A stretch of DNA of 64,000 nucleotides from CAZEKB01 sp964512225 (GCA_964512225.1 CAZEKB010000010.1:25020-89019), one strand, 5' to 3'; numbered from the stretch's first letter, positions 42,931 through 51,402 are shown. The notes: a model not told the origin generated them from the letters alone. A program made the numbers and translations.

Positions 42931-43635
42931 ATGGCGGAGACCCCCAAGAAGAAGCGTCGGCGCAAGAAGCCCCCGGAGGGAGCGGCCGGCGGAGGCGGAG
43001 GCGGCGGCGGGAACAAGCGCCTCTCCAAGAAGCCGGAAGGCGACGCGAAGTTCGTCATGGGTCGCCTCGCGACCGAGTGGGAGCGCCTGCAGTACTACAT
43101 GGGCGAGCAGGAGTACTGCTCCGTCGAGCCCCTGGACTTCACCTGGGGCGAAGAGGCGCTGCCCTACAAGTACCGCTTCACGTACCGGAAGCCCACGCTC
43201 GGCCGCCCGGACAAGAAGACCTTCCGGTCGAAGGGCTACCCGCTCGACCACTTCCCCGTCCGCGACGAGGTCAGCTTCGACATCTACCTGAGCGAGGCGT
43301 ACCCGGTGATCAAGCCGGAGATCTACGCCGTCAGCGAGATCTGGCACCCGAACGTGCACCCCGGCGACGGCTTCGTCTGCTACGTGAACGACAACACCTG
43401 GGACCTCACGGTCCACCTGTCGGACGTGGCGGAGATGCTCCTGGGCGTCCTCTCCTGGGAGGACATCAACGAGAACCCCGACGACTTCTACAGGCGCGTG
43501 GAGACCGGGGACTACCTGAACGCCGACGCGGCCGCGTGGGCCTTCAACCACCCGGACGAGGTCGACTCGTTCCGCATGTTCTATTACACCAAGGGCGGCA
43601 TCAGCTTCGACATGGAGGAGGACGGCGGCGAGTAA
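42931..43635 (+). CDS. E2-like ubiquitin-conjugating enzyme (UBC fold)
   Basis: A 234-residue protein starting at ATG 42931 after GGAGGAGG. The N-terminal 40 residues are a Lys/Arg-rich and poly-Gly tail. The UBC fold spans about 42-190: N-terminal helix FVMGRLATEWERLQYY, strands to VSFDIYLSEAYPVIKPEIYAVSEIW, then the HPN motif (139-141), Cys150 in GFVCYV nine residues later, TW, LSDVAEMLLGVLSW and ENPDD (compare NPDDPL in eukaryotic E2s). HPN plus a Cys with this spacing is the classical E2 catalytic arrangement, unusually complete for bacteria. It should accept the Ubl from the E1 at 40493. Last gene of the cassette; a bidirectional hairpin follows. Confidence 0.93.
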   Translation: MAETPKKKRRRKKPPEGAAGGGGGGGGNKRLSKKPEGDAKFVMGRLATEWERLQYYMGEQEYCSVEPLDFTWGEEALPYKYRFTYRKPTLGRPDKKTFRSKGYPLDHFPVRDEVSFDIYLSEAYPVIKPEIYAVSEIWHPNVHPGDGFVCYVNDNTWDLTVHLSDVAEMLLGVLSWEDINENPDDFYRRVETGDYLNADAAAWAFNHPDEVDSFRMFYYTKGGISFDMEEDGGE

Positions 43636-43660
43636 TCGCCCCATCCGTCGGAGACGCAGC

Positions 43661-43691
43661 GAGGCAGAGTCCCCTCCCGGGGCTCCGCTTC
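43661..43691. terminator. bidirectional terminator hairpin
   Basis: A 14-base arm (43661-43674) and a 14-base arm (43678-43691) pair at 12 positions around a 3-base TCC loop. It lies between the convergent ends of the E2 gene and the outer-membrane protein gene, the expected site for a shared terminator. Confidence 0.55.
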
Positions 43692-43741
43692 CGTCGTTCT
43701 GGGGGGCGTGGCCGCTCGAGCCGGGGCGGGGTCGCCGGACC

Positions 43742-44890
43742 TCAGAGCGTGGGGGCGAACTGGGGGGGGAGGTAGTCGAGCTCCCCGTCGTCGGACCTCT
43801 TGCGCCCGAAGGGGCCGTCGCCCGCGTCGCCGCTGCCCGCCTTGGGCTGACCGGGGAGGTACGCGGTGAGGTTCACGTGGATGCCGACGTAGCGGTAGTC
43901 GCGCCACAGGCGCAGGGCGTAGGGGATGTTCGCGCCCACGCTCAGCTCGATGGCGTCGATGGGTCGGATCTTCACGCCCACGCCCGCCTGGTGGAAGCCG
44001 AAGTACTGCGCGTCGCCCGTGGGCGGGCTGTAGAAGCTGTGCTTCTGCAGGCTCTCGAAGTAGATCGAGATGATGTCGTTGGGGCTCACCGCGGCCTGGA
44101 CGTTCCACAGCACCTGGTGGTGGATGTTGTTCACCCGCAGCCGGAAGCCCAGGGTCGTCTGGATCTGGAAGATGTCGTTCGGGCGGAACCCGAACCCGTA
44201 CGTGGGCTGGATCGCGAAGAAGAAGCCGCTCTTGGGCGCCGCGCCCGCCTCGATGTGGAACATCCCGGACATGAGCAGCCCGGTGCGGGTGTCCTTGATG
44301 AAGGCGCCCTTGCCGCCGATCTGCAGCGAGCCGCCGAGGTCTCGGCCGGCGTGCCGAAGGGCCGCCCAGGCGCTGACCTGGCGGTGGAAGTTCCACTCGA
44401 AGGTCGCTTCGTAGTTGAAGCGATCCGAGTAGCCCCACAGCACGCCCACCTCGATGTGACGACGCGTGTTCGGGGACAGCGACAGGAGCGTGGGGGCCAG
44501 GAAGCGGAGCTCTTCGTCCTTCGCGTCGACCTTGCTGCTCTCCTCTTCGGCGAGCCGCTCCTCCAGGGTCTCCTGGTAGGCGGCCTCCTCGAGGGCCTTG
44601 ATGCGCTTCTCGATCTCGAGCCGGTACAGCGACTTGGTGTACACCTCGAGGTAGCGGTTCCAGGCGTCGATCTCCTCGGCCGGCCCCTCGCCGCGCAGCT
44701 CGTCCTTGTACTCCTTGTAGATCTCCTCGGTGTCGACCTCGTCGTCGAGCTCCTCCTCTTCGCCCTCGGCCTCGTCGTCCTCGAACTCGAGATCCTCGAG
44801 ATCTTCGTCATCGGCGGCGAAGGAAGACGCCGGGAGGAACAGCAGGGCCGTGGTCGTCACGGAGAGGAGCAGACGCAGCGAGCGAGACAT
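43742..44890 (-). CDS. outer-membrane beta-barrel-like protein
   Basis: A 382-residue protein. The signal peptide ends ASSFAAD. A long acidic coiled region (about 25-120, EDLEFEDDEAEGEEEELDDEVDTEEIYKEYKD... with heptads through RIKALEEAAYQETLEERLAEEE) precedes about 220 residues of alternating strands (HIEVGVLWGYSDRFNYEATFEWNFH, AGAAPKSGFFFAIQPTYGFGF, IFQIQTTLGFRLRV, HQAGVGVKIRPIDAIELSVGANIPYAL, VGIHVNLTAYLPG), consistent with a barrel of about eight strands. The coiled N-terminal part is periplasmic. It is convergent with the Ubl cassette and may be the outer-membrane element near the injection system, but nothing proves a link. Confidence 0.8.
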   Translation of the reverse strand: MSRSLRLLLSVTTTALLFLPASSFAADDEDLEDLEFEDDEAEGEEEELDDEVDTEEIYKEYKDELRGEGPAEEIDAWNRYLEVYTKSLYRLEIEKRIKALEEAAYQETLEERLAEEESSKVDAKDEELRFLAPTLLSLSPNTRRHIEVGVLWGYSDRFNYEATFEWNFHRQVSAWAALRHAGRDLGGSLQIGGKGAFIKDTRTGLLMSGMFHIEAGAAPKSGFFFAIQPTYGFGFRPNDIFQIQTTLGFRLRVNNIHHQVLWNVQAAVSPNDIISIYFESLQKHSFYSPPTGDAQYFGFHQAGVGVKIRPIDAIELSVGANIPYALRLWRDYRYVGIHVNLTAYLPGQPKAGSGDAGDGPFGRKRSDDGELDYLPPQFAPTL

Positions 44891-44936
44891 GGCGCGGACA
44901 ATACCAGCGTTCGCCGGGTAGGGTCCCCCGCCCGCG

Positions 44937-45635
44937 ATGACGACCCCGACTGCCCTCGCCCCCGGCCTCGCGCCCGACGACTTCACGTCGCTCGAGAGCT
45001 TCGCCGCCCACATCCAGGAGCTGGTTCTGCACCTCCGGGACGAGGGGCACGTGCTCTCCTCGGTCGACCAGCACTTCATCGAGCGGTGGTGGGCCGCGGG
45101 GTTCCCCCTGGAGGTGGTGCTCGCGTCGGTGCTCGACGGCGGCCGACGCCTCATGGCGCGCAAACGCAAGCCCCGGGGCCTCCCCCTCAAGTCGCTGGAC
45201 AAGCGGGTCGTGCGGGACGGGGCGGCCGCGCTCGAGCGGGGCGGGCCGAGCCCGGCCGCGACCGGTGCGGCCGAGGACGACCTGCCCGCGCGACTCTTCG
45301 AGGCGGTGACCGACGCGCTGGCCTCCGGCGACGTCGCTCGATCGGCGCGGCAGCGCGCGGCCGAGGCGCTGCGGGGCCTGCGCGACGCGGGGGCGGGTGC
45401 GCACGTGTTCGCGGCGTGCCTGGCGGTGTCTCGGCGCTACTACGACGACCTGTTGGCGGACCTGCCCCCCGAAGCCGCGGACCGGCTCCGGGCCGATGCC
45501 CTGACGACCCTCGGCGACGCAGCGCGTCGAATGACCCCCGAGGGGCTCGGAGAGACGGTGGAAGAACTGGCGCGACGGGCCCTGCGCGCGCAGGATTCGC
45601 TCCTCGACCCGACGGGCTGGAGCTTCCGCCCGTGA
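44937..45635 (+). CDS. hypothetical partner of the DnaC-like loader
   Basis: A 232-residue soluble, mostly helical protein. The N-terminal part (about 25-75: HIQELVLHLRDEGHVLSSVDQHFIERWWAAGFPLEVVLASVLDGGRRLMARKRKPRG) resembles DNA-binding or replication-helper helices. The C-terminal Ala/Arg/Leu-rich helices (about 105-210) end SLLDPTGWSFRP. It lies 16 bases before the DnaC-like ATPase gene and is almost certainly co-transcribed with it; the pair may form a DnaD-like/DnaC-like helicase loading module. No specific family recognised with certainty. Confidence 0.72.
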   Translation: MTTPTALAPGLAPDDFTSLESFAAHIQELVLHLRDEGHVLSSVDQHFIERWWAAGFPLEVVLASVLDGGRRLMARKRKPRGLPLKSLDKRVVRDGAAALERGGPSPAATGAAEDDLPARLFEAVTDALASGDVARSARQRAAEALRGLRDAGAGAHVFAACLAVSRRYYDDLLADLPPEAADRLRADALTTLGDAARRMTPEGLGETVEELARRALRAQDSLLDPTGWSFRP

Positions 45636-45651
45636 CCTCCCAGGAACGCCC

Positions 45652-46479
45652 ATGAACGCCGCGTCCACCACCCCGCCCATCGTCATCGAGGACGACGGGC
45701 GGATCTGCGTGGCCCGCTTCGCCGACCGGGACTGGGTGTGCCCCGCGTGTCGGGGCACGGGCGGGGTGGTCGCCCTGGACGAGCACGGCTACGAGATCTT
45801 CGCGTCCTGCGACTGCACCGCCGCCCGCCGCCGCATCGAGCTGTTCAACGCCGCCGGGATCGGGCGGCGCTACAAGACCGCCACGCTGGAGTCCTACCGG
45901 CCCCGCAACGCGAACCAGGCGCGCGCGAAGCAGATGGCCGAGGACTTCACCCTGATGTACCCGGCCGTGAAGCGAGGGCTCACCTTCGTCGGCCCCGTGG
46001 GCACGGGAAAGACCCACCTCGTGCTGGGCATGTTCCGCAGGCTGACGCTCGAGAAGGGCGTGCCCTGCCGCTTCGTCGACTACTCCCACCTGGTCAAGGA
46101 CCTGCGCCGGTCCTACGAGACGGGGGAGGGGGAGTCCGCGCACGTCGTGCCCCTCTTCCAGGTCGAGGTCCTCCTCATCGACGAGCTGGGGCGCGGTCGC
46201 CGCACGGAGTGGGAGCTGACCGTGCTCGACGACCTGATCAGCCGCCGCTACAACGCCGGGAAGATCACCCTGTGCACCACGAACTTCCCGATCGTGGAGA
46301 GCCGGGGCGCCGCCGTGCGGCAGGTCCTCAACGCCGCCCACGAGGCTCGGGCCCAGCGCTCGGCCACGGCGCACGCGTTCCAGAGCCTCCAGGACCGGAT
46401 GGACGCGCGGATCTTCAGCCGCCTCAGCGAGATGTGCGAGTTCGTGGAGATCGACGGCGACGACTACCGTCGGGGGTGA
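45652..46479 (+). CDS. DnaC/IstB-like AAA+ helicase loader
   Basis: A 275-residue ATPase. The N-terminal Zn-binding knuckles (C30PAC33 and C53DC55) precede an AAA+ domain with Walker A GPVGTGKT (114-121), the sensor helix RRSYETGEGE, Walker B VEVLLIDELGRG (about 171-182), LISRRYNAGKITLCTTNF and arginine-rich SRLSEMCEFVEIDGDDYR. DnaC and DnaI load the replicative helicase, and IstB-type paralogues assist transposases; no transposase is present here, so a replication or repair role is favoured. It is not the CDC48-like ATPase of CIS loci. The 3' end overlaps the convergent Gld-like gene by 16 bases. Confidence 0.9.
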   Translation: MNAASTTPPIVIEDDGRICVARFADRDWVCPACRGTGGVVALDEHGYEIFASCDCTAARRRIELFNAAGIGRRYKTATLESYRPRNANQARAKQMAEDFTLMYPAVKRGLTFVGPVGTGKTHLVLGMFRRLTLEKGVPCRFVDYSHLVKDLRRSYETGEGESAHVVPLFQVEVLLIDELGRGRRTEWELTVLDDLISRRYNAGKITLCTTNFPIVESRGAAVRQVLNAAHEARAQRSATAHAFQSLQDRMDARIFSRLSEMCEFVEIDGDDYRRG

Positions 46480-47276
46480 GCCCCGGGGCGTCGGCCGCGG
46501 CGCCTCACCCACAGGAGCAGCCCCCCCGCCCAGGCCGCCGCGGGCAGCACCAGCGCCGCGCGTCGCGCGAGCGTCGAGTCCGCCTCGAGCGGCGGACCGA
46601 CCGGCTGTTCGGTCGGCGTCGCCGACCCCCCCGGCGCCCCCGAGAGGGTCCGCAGCGCTCCCGCCAGCTCGTGCATGTCGGGCGCCCGCAGCACCACGTG
46701 CTCGGCGCCTCGAGCGACGACCAGGCTCCCGGCGGGCGCGCCCGGCTCGTCGGTCACGTCGCGACGGAGGGTCCGGATCGCGGGCGCGCCCACGCGCAGC
46801 GCCGTGAGCAGCCGGTCGAGCTCGGCCTCGTGCAGGGCGTCGACGCTGTCGCCGTGGCCGCGTCGCCAGGCGGTCGCCTCGATGGCGGAGAGGTCGACGT
46901 CGGCCGCGCGCAGCGTCGCCAGGGCGGCCGCGAGCTCCGGGGTGGGCCCGTGGTCGCCGTGCCGGGTGACGTCCCACGCCCGGTCCACATCCGCGCCCAG
47001 GACGGCCGCGCCGAGGGCCGCGAGGAGCACCGGCGTCGCCGCGGTCCAGGCCCGGACCGCGGCCTCTCCGCGCCGCGCCGCGGCCGCCGCGTGCAGCCGA
47101 TCGGCGTCGAACAGGATCCACCCGGCGACGCCGAGCACCCCCGCCGCCGCGAGCGTGCCGAACCCGGGGGTGCCGGGCGCGAGCAGCCGACCGAGGGCCG
47201 CGGCGACCAGGGCGATCGCGCCCAGGGCCCCGACCCAGGGCACCACGCGTTCGAGCCCGACGCGGGACCTCACCAT
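46464..47276 (-). CDS. GldG-like ABC accessory membrane protein
   Basis: A 270-residue protein with two N-terminal helices (VVPWVGALGAIALVAAALGRLL, LAAAGVLGVAGWILFDADRL), a third at about 85-100, and a C-terminal helix (LVLPAAAWAGGLLLWVRRRGRR). The periplasmic middle includes WDVTRHGDHGPTPELAAALATLRAADVDLSAIEATAWRRGHGDS, reminiscent of the GldG/ABC-uncharacterised domain that follows GldA-GldF ATPase and permease genes. It is shorter than usual GldG (about 450-500), so this may be a reduced version. The ATG overlaps the permease stop. Confidence in function is modest. Confidence 0.72.
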   Translation of the reverse strand: MVRSRVGLERVVPWVGALGAIALVAAALGRLLAPGTPGFGTLAAAGVLGVAGWILFDADRLHAAAAARRGEAAVRAWTAATPVLLAALGAAVLGADVDRAWDVTRHGDHGPTPELAAALATLRAADVDLSAIEATAWRRGHGDSVDALHEAELDRLLTALRVGAPAIRTLRRDVTDEPGAPAGSLVVARGAEHVVLRAPDMHELAGALRTLSGAPGGSATPTEQPVGPPLEADSTLARRAALVLPAAAWAGGLLLWVRRRGRRPGAHPRR

Positions 47277-47992
47277 CGTCGGGACTCCAGCGCGACGGAC
47301 GCGAGGGCCAGGGCGGCCACCGTCGCCGCGACGAAGAAGCCCACGTCGGAGGCCTCGACGAGCCCCTCGGCGAGCCGCTGCCAGCGGGCGGCGAGCGACG
47401 GCAGGTCCCCCGGCCCCACGGTCCAGAGCGCCGCGAGCGCGGTCGCGGAGACCAGGACGGCCGTGGTGCGTCGCGCGGCGAGCGCGGAAGCGAGCGTCCC
47501 CAGCGCGCAGCCGGACGCCGTCAGCAGCGCGACGGCCGCGGCCGCGGCGACGAGTCGGGGGCCGTGACCCGTCCGCACGACGGGCACGAGGAGCGGGGCG
47601 AGCCAGGCCGCCGCGGCGAGGGCGAGGAGCCGGGCGGTCGCCGCCCCCCACAGCCCCACGACCACCGCTCCGGGCCGCACCGGCGCCGCGAGGTGCAGCT
47701 CGGTGGAGGGGTGCTCGGCCACCGTGCCCATCGTCACGAGCGCCGAGAACACCAGGATGAGCAGCCCCGAGCTGCGCAGCTGGGGCGCGAGGAGACCGGC
47801 CGCGGGCTCGGTCATCGCGCCCGCCGCGGCGGCCGCGCCGAGGGAGCCGTGGAGCTCGATGAGCAGGATGAACAGCCCGCCGTGCAGGAGGAGGAAGGCG
47901 CCGTGCAGGCCCCACGCCGCGGGCGATCGGAGGACTCGGGTCAGCTCCGTCCCCGCGATGGTCGCGGCCGCGCGCGCGCCGGACGCCCTCAC
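47270..47992 (-). CDS. ABC-2 type permease (GldF-like)
   Basis: A 240-residue permease starting at GTG 47992, overlapping the ATPase stop (GTGA). Segments: IAGTELTRVLRSPAAWGLHGAFLLLHGGLFILLIEL, GLLILVFSALVTMGTVAEHPSTELHLAAPVRPGAVVVGLWGA, LLALAAAAWLAPLLVPVV, LLTASGCALGTLASALAAR, and two more, giving six helices. Features such as E-x-x-x-L-R-S-P near the start and the EHPSTELHLAAPV loop match the GldF/ABC-2 group. It forms an export or mechanical transporter with the ATPase at 47989 and the GldG-like protein at 46464; cargo unknown. Confidence 0.85.
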   Translation of the reverse strand: MRASGARAAATIAGTELTRVLRSPAAWGLHGAFLLLHGGLFILLIELHGSLGAAAAAGAMTEPAAGLLAPQLRSSGLLILVFSALVTMGTVAEHPSTELHLAAPVRPGAVVVGLWGAATARLLALAAAAWLAPLLVPVVRTGHGPRLVAAAAAVALLTASGCALGTLASALAARRTTAVLVSATALAALWTVGPGDLPSLAARWQRLAEGLVEASDVGFFVAATVAALALASVALESRRW

Positions 47993-48873
47993 TCGTCGCC
48001 CGCCCCTCGATACGTCGCCTCCACGTCGCCCACGGCGCGGAGCTCGAGCAGCCCCGCTCCCGCGAGCGCCGCCGCGACCTCGGCCCGCACGTCCCGCGGC
48101 GACTCCACGCGCCAGCGGTCCCCGCCCAGGGCGGTCGCCGCGGCCCCCTCGACGGCGGCCAGGAGGGCGGGGACGTCGGCCGGGCCGGCGAGGGCGAGCT
48201 CGAGCGCGTGGCGAGGGGCCGCGGAGACCGCGAGCCGCCCTCCTCGGAGGACGAGGACCCGGTCGCACAGCGCCTCGGCGTCTTCGAGGAGGTGGGTCGA
48301 CAGGACCACGGCGGCGCCCGCGGCGACGCGATCACGCAGCAGCGAGCGCACGGCGGTCCTCTGGTCGGGATCGAGGCCCGCAGCGGGCTCGTCGAGCAGG
48401 AGGACCGGGGGGCGGTGGATCGTGGCCAGCGCGAGCCCGAGGCGGCGCCGAGCGCCGGTGGACAGCGTGTCGACGCGGGCGTCCGCGTGGTCGCGGAGGT
48501 CGAGCTCGGCGAGCGCCTCGGAGGCGGCCTCGGACGGTGACCGGGCCCCCCGCAGCGTCGCCGCGTAGACGAGCAGCTCGCGGGCGGTCCGATCCGGGTC
48601 CCGGGGGAGCTCGGCGGGGGCGTAGCCGACCCGGGCTCGCGCCTCCAGCGGCGCGGCGACGACATCGAACCCCGCGATGGAGGCGCTCCCGGACGAGGGG
48701 GCGAGGCGGCCCGCCAGGAGGTGCAGGGTGGTCGTCTTGCCTGCCCCGTTGGGGCCGAGCAGGCCCACGGTCTCCCCCGCGCGCACGACGAACGAGAGAT
48801 CGGAGACGACGTCCCGCCCGGCGCGCCGACGACCGAGGGACGTCGCGGTCAGCAGGGCCCGGTCTTCCGCCAT
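47989..48873 (-). CDS. ABC transporter ATPase (GldA-like)
   Basis: A 294-residue ABC ATPase: Walker A GPNGAGKTT (40-48), Q-loop region YAPAELPRDPDRTARELL, signature STGARRRL at about 135, Walker B LLLDEPAAGLDPDQ, and switch His in STHLLEDAEAL. The signature Gly-Gln is replaced by Gly-Ala (STGARRR). A C-terminal extension of about 80 residues follows the core. It is the first gene of the three-gene Gld-like operon, divergent from the PilZ gene. Confidence 0.9.
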   Translation of the reverse strand: MAEDRALLTATSLGRRRAGRDVVSDLSFVVRAGETVGLLGPNGAGKTTTLHLLAGRLAPSSGSASIAGFDVVAAPLEARARVGYAPAELPRDPDRTARELLVYAATLRGARSPSEAASEALAELDLRDHADARVDTLSTGARRRLGLALATIHRPPVLLLDEPAAGLDPDQRTAVRSLLRDRVAAGAAVVLSTHLLEDAEALCDRVLVLRGGRLAVSAAPRHALELALAGPADVPALLAAVEGAAATALGGDRWRVESPRDVRAEVAAALAGAGLLELRAVGDVEATYRGAGDE

Positions 48874-48921
48874 TCGCGCCGAGGCTATCAAGTGTTGTCC
48901 CGACCGTCCGATGGGGTGCGC

Positions 48922-49677
48922 ATGCTCGCGAAGACCACGTCGACGAACATCCAGCGCGCCCCGGACGACGAAGGCCCCGTCGCGTCCTTCCGGGTCCGGC
49001 TGTCCACCGTCCTGAGGTTCGGGGGACGCGATCGTCCACGCACCGCCACCGCCGCCAGCGTGGGGGGGATCTTCGTGGAGTCGCCCGACGCCTTGCCCAT
49101 CGGAGAGCTCGTCCTCGCGCTCGTCGACCTCGGAGGGGGCCGCGAGCTCCGGGCCCTGATGACGGTCGAGCGCGTCGTCCTGCCCGCCGAGTCGGCCTTC
49201 TGCGGCGGCCTGCCGGGCATGGGGCTCCGCTTCTTCCTCACCGACGATCTCCTCCGGCGACGGTGGACCGCCTACGTGCAGGGGCTCGCCGCCGCCGACA
49301 CCCCCCGCCTCGTCGACCCGCGGGCCATCGAGCACCGTCGCGGTCCGCTGAAGCTCCCCGGGCCGCCCCGTCGCGCCGCTCCCCGACGTCACGCTCGGTT
49401 CCGCGTGCGCCTCGCCGAGAGCGAGCTCGCGTCCTTCTACACGCGCAACGTGAGCAAGGGTGGCATGTTCATCGCCACGACCGAGCTGCAGCCGCGCGGA
49501 TCGCACGTCCAGCTCGACGTCCGCCACCCCATCAGCAAGCAGGTCTTCCGCATCGCCGCCGAGGTGCGCTGGGTCGCCGACAAGGGACCGAAGGAGGAGT
49601 GGGGTCTGGGGGTCGCGTTTCAGCCCCCCGTGGACGGCGACGAGGAGGCCTTCCTGCGCTTCGTCAACGCGGGCTGA
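48922..49677 (+). CDS. tandem PilZ-domain protein
   Basis: A 251-residue cytosolic protein. The first domain (about 20-130: FRVRLSTVLRFGGRDRPRTATAASVGGIFVES, LPIGELVLALVDL, GMGLRFFLTDDLLRRRW) is a degenerate PilZ. The second (about 150-245) has RRHARFRVRL (RxxxR), NVSKGGMFIATTE (N/DxSxxG), RGSHVQLDV, AEVRWVADKGPKEEWGLGVAF. Both c-di-GMP motifs are intact in the second domain only. Such proteins link cyclic-di-GMP to motility or surface processes. ATG 48922 is used; GTG 48916 is an alternative. It is convergent with the FHA-transglycosylase gene. Confidence 0.88.
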   Translation: MLAKTTSTNIQRAPDDEGPVASFRVRLSTVLRFGGRDRPRTATAASVGGIFVESPDALPIGELVLALVDLGGGRELRALMTVERVVLPAESAFCGGLPGMGLRFFLTDDLLRRRWTAYVQGLAAADTPRLVDPRAIEHRRGPLKLPGPPRRAAPRRHARFRVRLAESELASFYTRNVSKGGMFIATTELQPRGSHVQLDVRHPISKQVFRIAAEVRWVADKGPKEEWGLGVAFQPPVDGDEEAFLRFVNAG

Positions 49678-49686
49678 TCCGCTCCG

Positions 49687-51402
49687 TCAGCGGCAGTTTC
49701 GCGCGTCGAGGTCGTCCGCCACCGCGAGGTAGGTGCCCACGATCTTCGGGCCGTAGGTCATCCCCTCCTGGATCTGCCGACGCTTCTCCGCGTTCGGCTC
49801 CTTCTGGAGCAGGGCCATCCCCCCGCCGTAGATCTGCGGGAAGCTGAGGTTCGCCTCGTTCTTCATCTTGTAGAGCGACTTCGCGGCGGAGATCCAGCGC
49901 TGGATCTCGCCCTCGCCCTGGTTGTAGGCGGACATCGCCAGGAGCATGGCGTCCGTCTCGCGCCAGCCGCGGTTCGCGTAGATCGAGTTGAGGTGGGCGA
50001 GCCACGAGAACGCCGCCTCGATCGACGACTCCCAGTCCGTCCGCGGGTCCCGCGGGTCCAGGCGCTTGGGGTACTTGTCGTTGGCGGGGCCGGGATAGAA
50101 GTGCGCCTTGTAGGCCGTGCGATCGAGCGCGGAGCACCGGGACAGCAGGTTGAAGTAGCTCTTCACCCCCGACTTCTTGGCGTGCGCGACGAGCCAGTCG
50201 CGGTGGGCCTTGAAGTCGTACGGGGGGATGTCCGCCTGGTCGCTGTCCACCTTGCGCCACGCCTCCTCGGCCGTGCGGCGCGTGAACTGCATCATCCCGC
50301 GGGGGCCCGTGTGGGACACCGCGAGCTCGCACCAGTAGGACTCGACGAACGGCACGAACGCGTACGCCTCGTGGATGCCGTAGCGAGAGACCTCCCGCTG
50401 CACCGCGTCCATGCGGTCCTTGTCGTACGACGCCGAGCAGACCCGCTCGATCGTGCGGGGGATCGTGGTCCGGTTCTTCTCGGCCGCGCCCTGGTACTTG
50501 CCGATGAGCGTCGCGTAGGAGGTGGCGGACTTGTCCGGGAGGATGGTCGGCGCTTCGGGGTTGAACGTCTTGTCTTCGCCGAAGCGCATGAGCAGCGCGT
50601 CCGCCGCGGCCAGGGAGCCCTCGTCGATGCCGACGGCGTCGTCGCAGCCGCACAGGCGCATCTTCTCGGCGATCTCGCGCTTGATCTGGTTGTTGGCCTT
50701 GCTCTCGGCGACCGCCATCTCCTGGGCTTCGGCGGCGACCTCGGACTTCTCTTCGGCCTTCCACATGCGCGACAGGCTCGCCCACTGGCCGCCGCCGATC
50801 GCGGCGAGCCCGAGGCCCAGGGCCATGATCTTCCCGGCCTTCTTCTGGATCGTCTTGACGACGCCCATCCAGTACTTGACGCGCGCCGCCTTCTTCCGCC
50901 AGCCCGCGAACTTCGCGTACTGCTTGCGGTACCACTTCAGGTACTTCTGCCAGACGTTCAGGCCTTCGTATTCGTCGATCTCCTCTTCGAACTCGAGGTC
51001 GTCTTCGGCGCCGTGTCGCTTCTTCGGGGCCGCCGAGACGCTCCAGTCGGCGACGTCGTCGAGGACGATCTCGGCCTCCTTGGCCTCCTCGAACCGCAGC
51101 CGGGGGCCGGCCTCCTTCTTCGTCCCGAAGATGAGGACGTCGCCGATGTTCAGCTCGGCGACGTCGCCTTCCTCCATCTTGCTGCCCTGCAGCCAGATGG
51201 GTCCGCCGCGCACCTCGAGCTCGACGTAGCCGTCCGAGGTCCGGAGCACGAGCGCGCGGATGTGCCGAAGTCCCTTCGGCAGATCGATCAGGAGATTGTC
51301 GCCCCGATCGGGGTCGCACCCGATCTGGATCTCTTCCGTCGCGTAGTCGAAGGGTCGGACGTCTTTGCCGTCCCGAATGAGCGTAAAGCGAATGCGATCC
51401 AT
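49687..51402 (-). CDS. FHA-transmembrane-lytic transglycosylase protein
   Basis: A 571-residue protein. An FHA-like domain occupies residues 1 to about 115 (IQIGCDPDRGDNLLIDLPKGLRHIRALVLRTSDG, VAELNIGDVLIFGTK), facing the cytosol and possibly binding phosphothreonine. After a charged linker one membrane helix lies at about 192-208. The periplasmic part includes a soluble-lytic-transglycosylase (SLT) domain with catalytic Glu354 (FVPFVES), GPRGMMQFTRRTAEEA (367-382) and MLLAMSAYNQGEGEIQRW. Such an enzyme opens peptidoglycan locally, as needed to insert a trans-envelope machine. It is divergent from the JAMM gene, sharing an AT-rich promoter region. Confidence 0.92.
   Translation of the reverse strand: MDRIRFTLIRDGKDVRPFDYATEEIQIGCDPDRGDNLLIDLPKGLRHIRALVLRTSDGYVELEVRGGPIWLQGSKMEEGDVAELNIGDVLIFGTKKEAGPRLRFEEAKEAEIVLDDVADWSVSAAPKKRHGAEDDLEFEEEIDEYEGLNVWQKYLKWYRKQYAKFAGWRKKAARVKYWMGVVKTIQKKAGKIMALGLGLAAIGGGQWASLSRMWKAEEKSEVAAEAQEMAVAESKANNQIKREIAEKMRLCGCDDAVGIDEGSLAAADALLMRFGEDKTFNPEAPTILPDKSATSYATLIGKYQGAAEKNRTTIPRTIERVCSASYDKDRMDAVQREVSRYGIHEAYAFVPFVESYWCELAVSHTGPRGMMQFTRRTAEEAWRKVDSDQADIPPYDFKAHRDWLVAHAKKSGVKSYFNLLSRCSALDRTAYKAHFYPGPANDKYPKRLDPRDPRTDWESSIEAAFSWLAHLNSIYANRGWRETDAMLLAMSAYNQGEGEIQRWISAAKSLYKMKNEANLSFPQIYGGGMALLQKEPNAEKRRQIQEGMTYGPKIVGTYLAVADDLDARNCR

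Noticed and set aside
45652..46479. DnaC-like ATPase as the CIS ATPase
   Set aside because: Its Zn knuckles, size and AAA+ type match helicase loaders, and it lies in a separate operon from the CIS genes.
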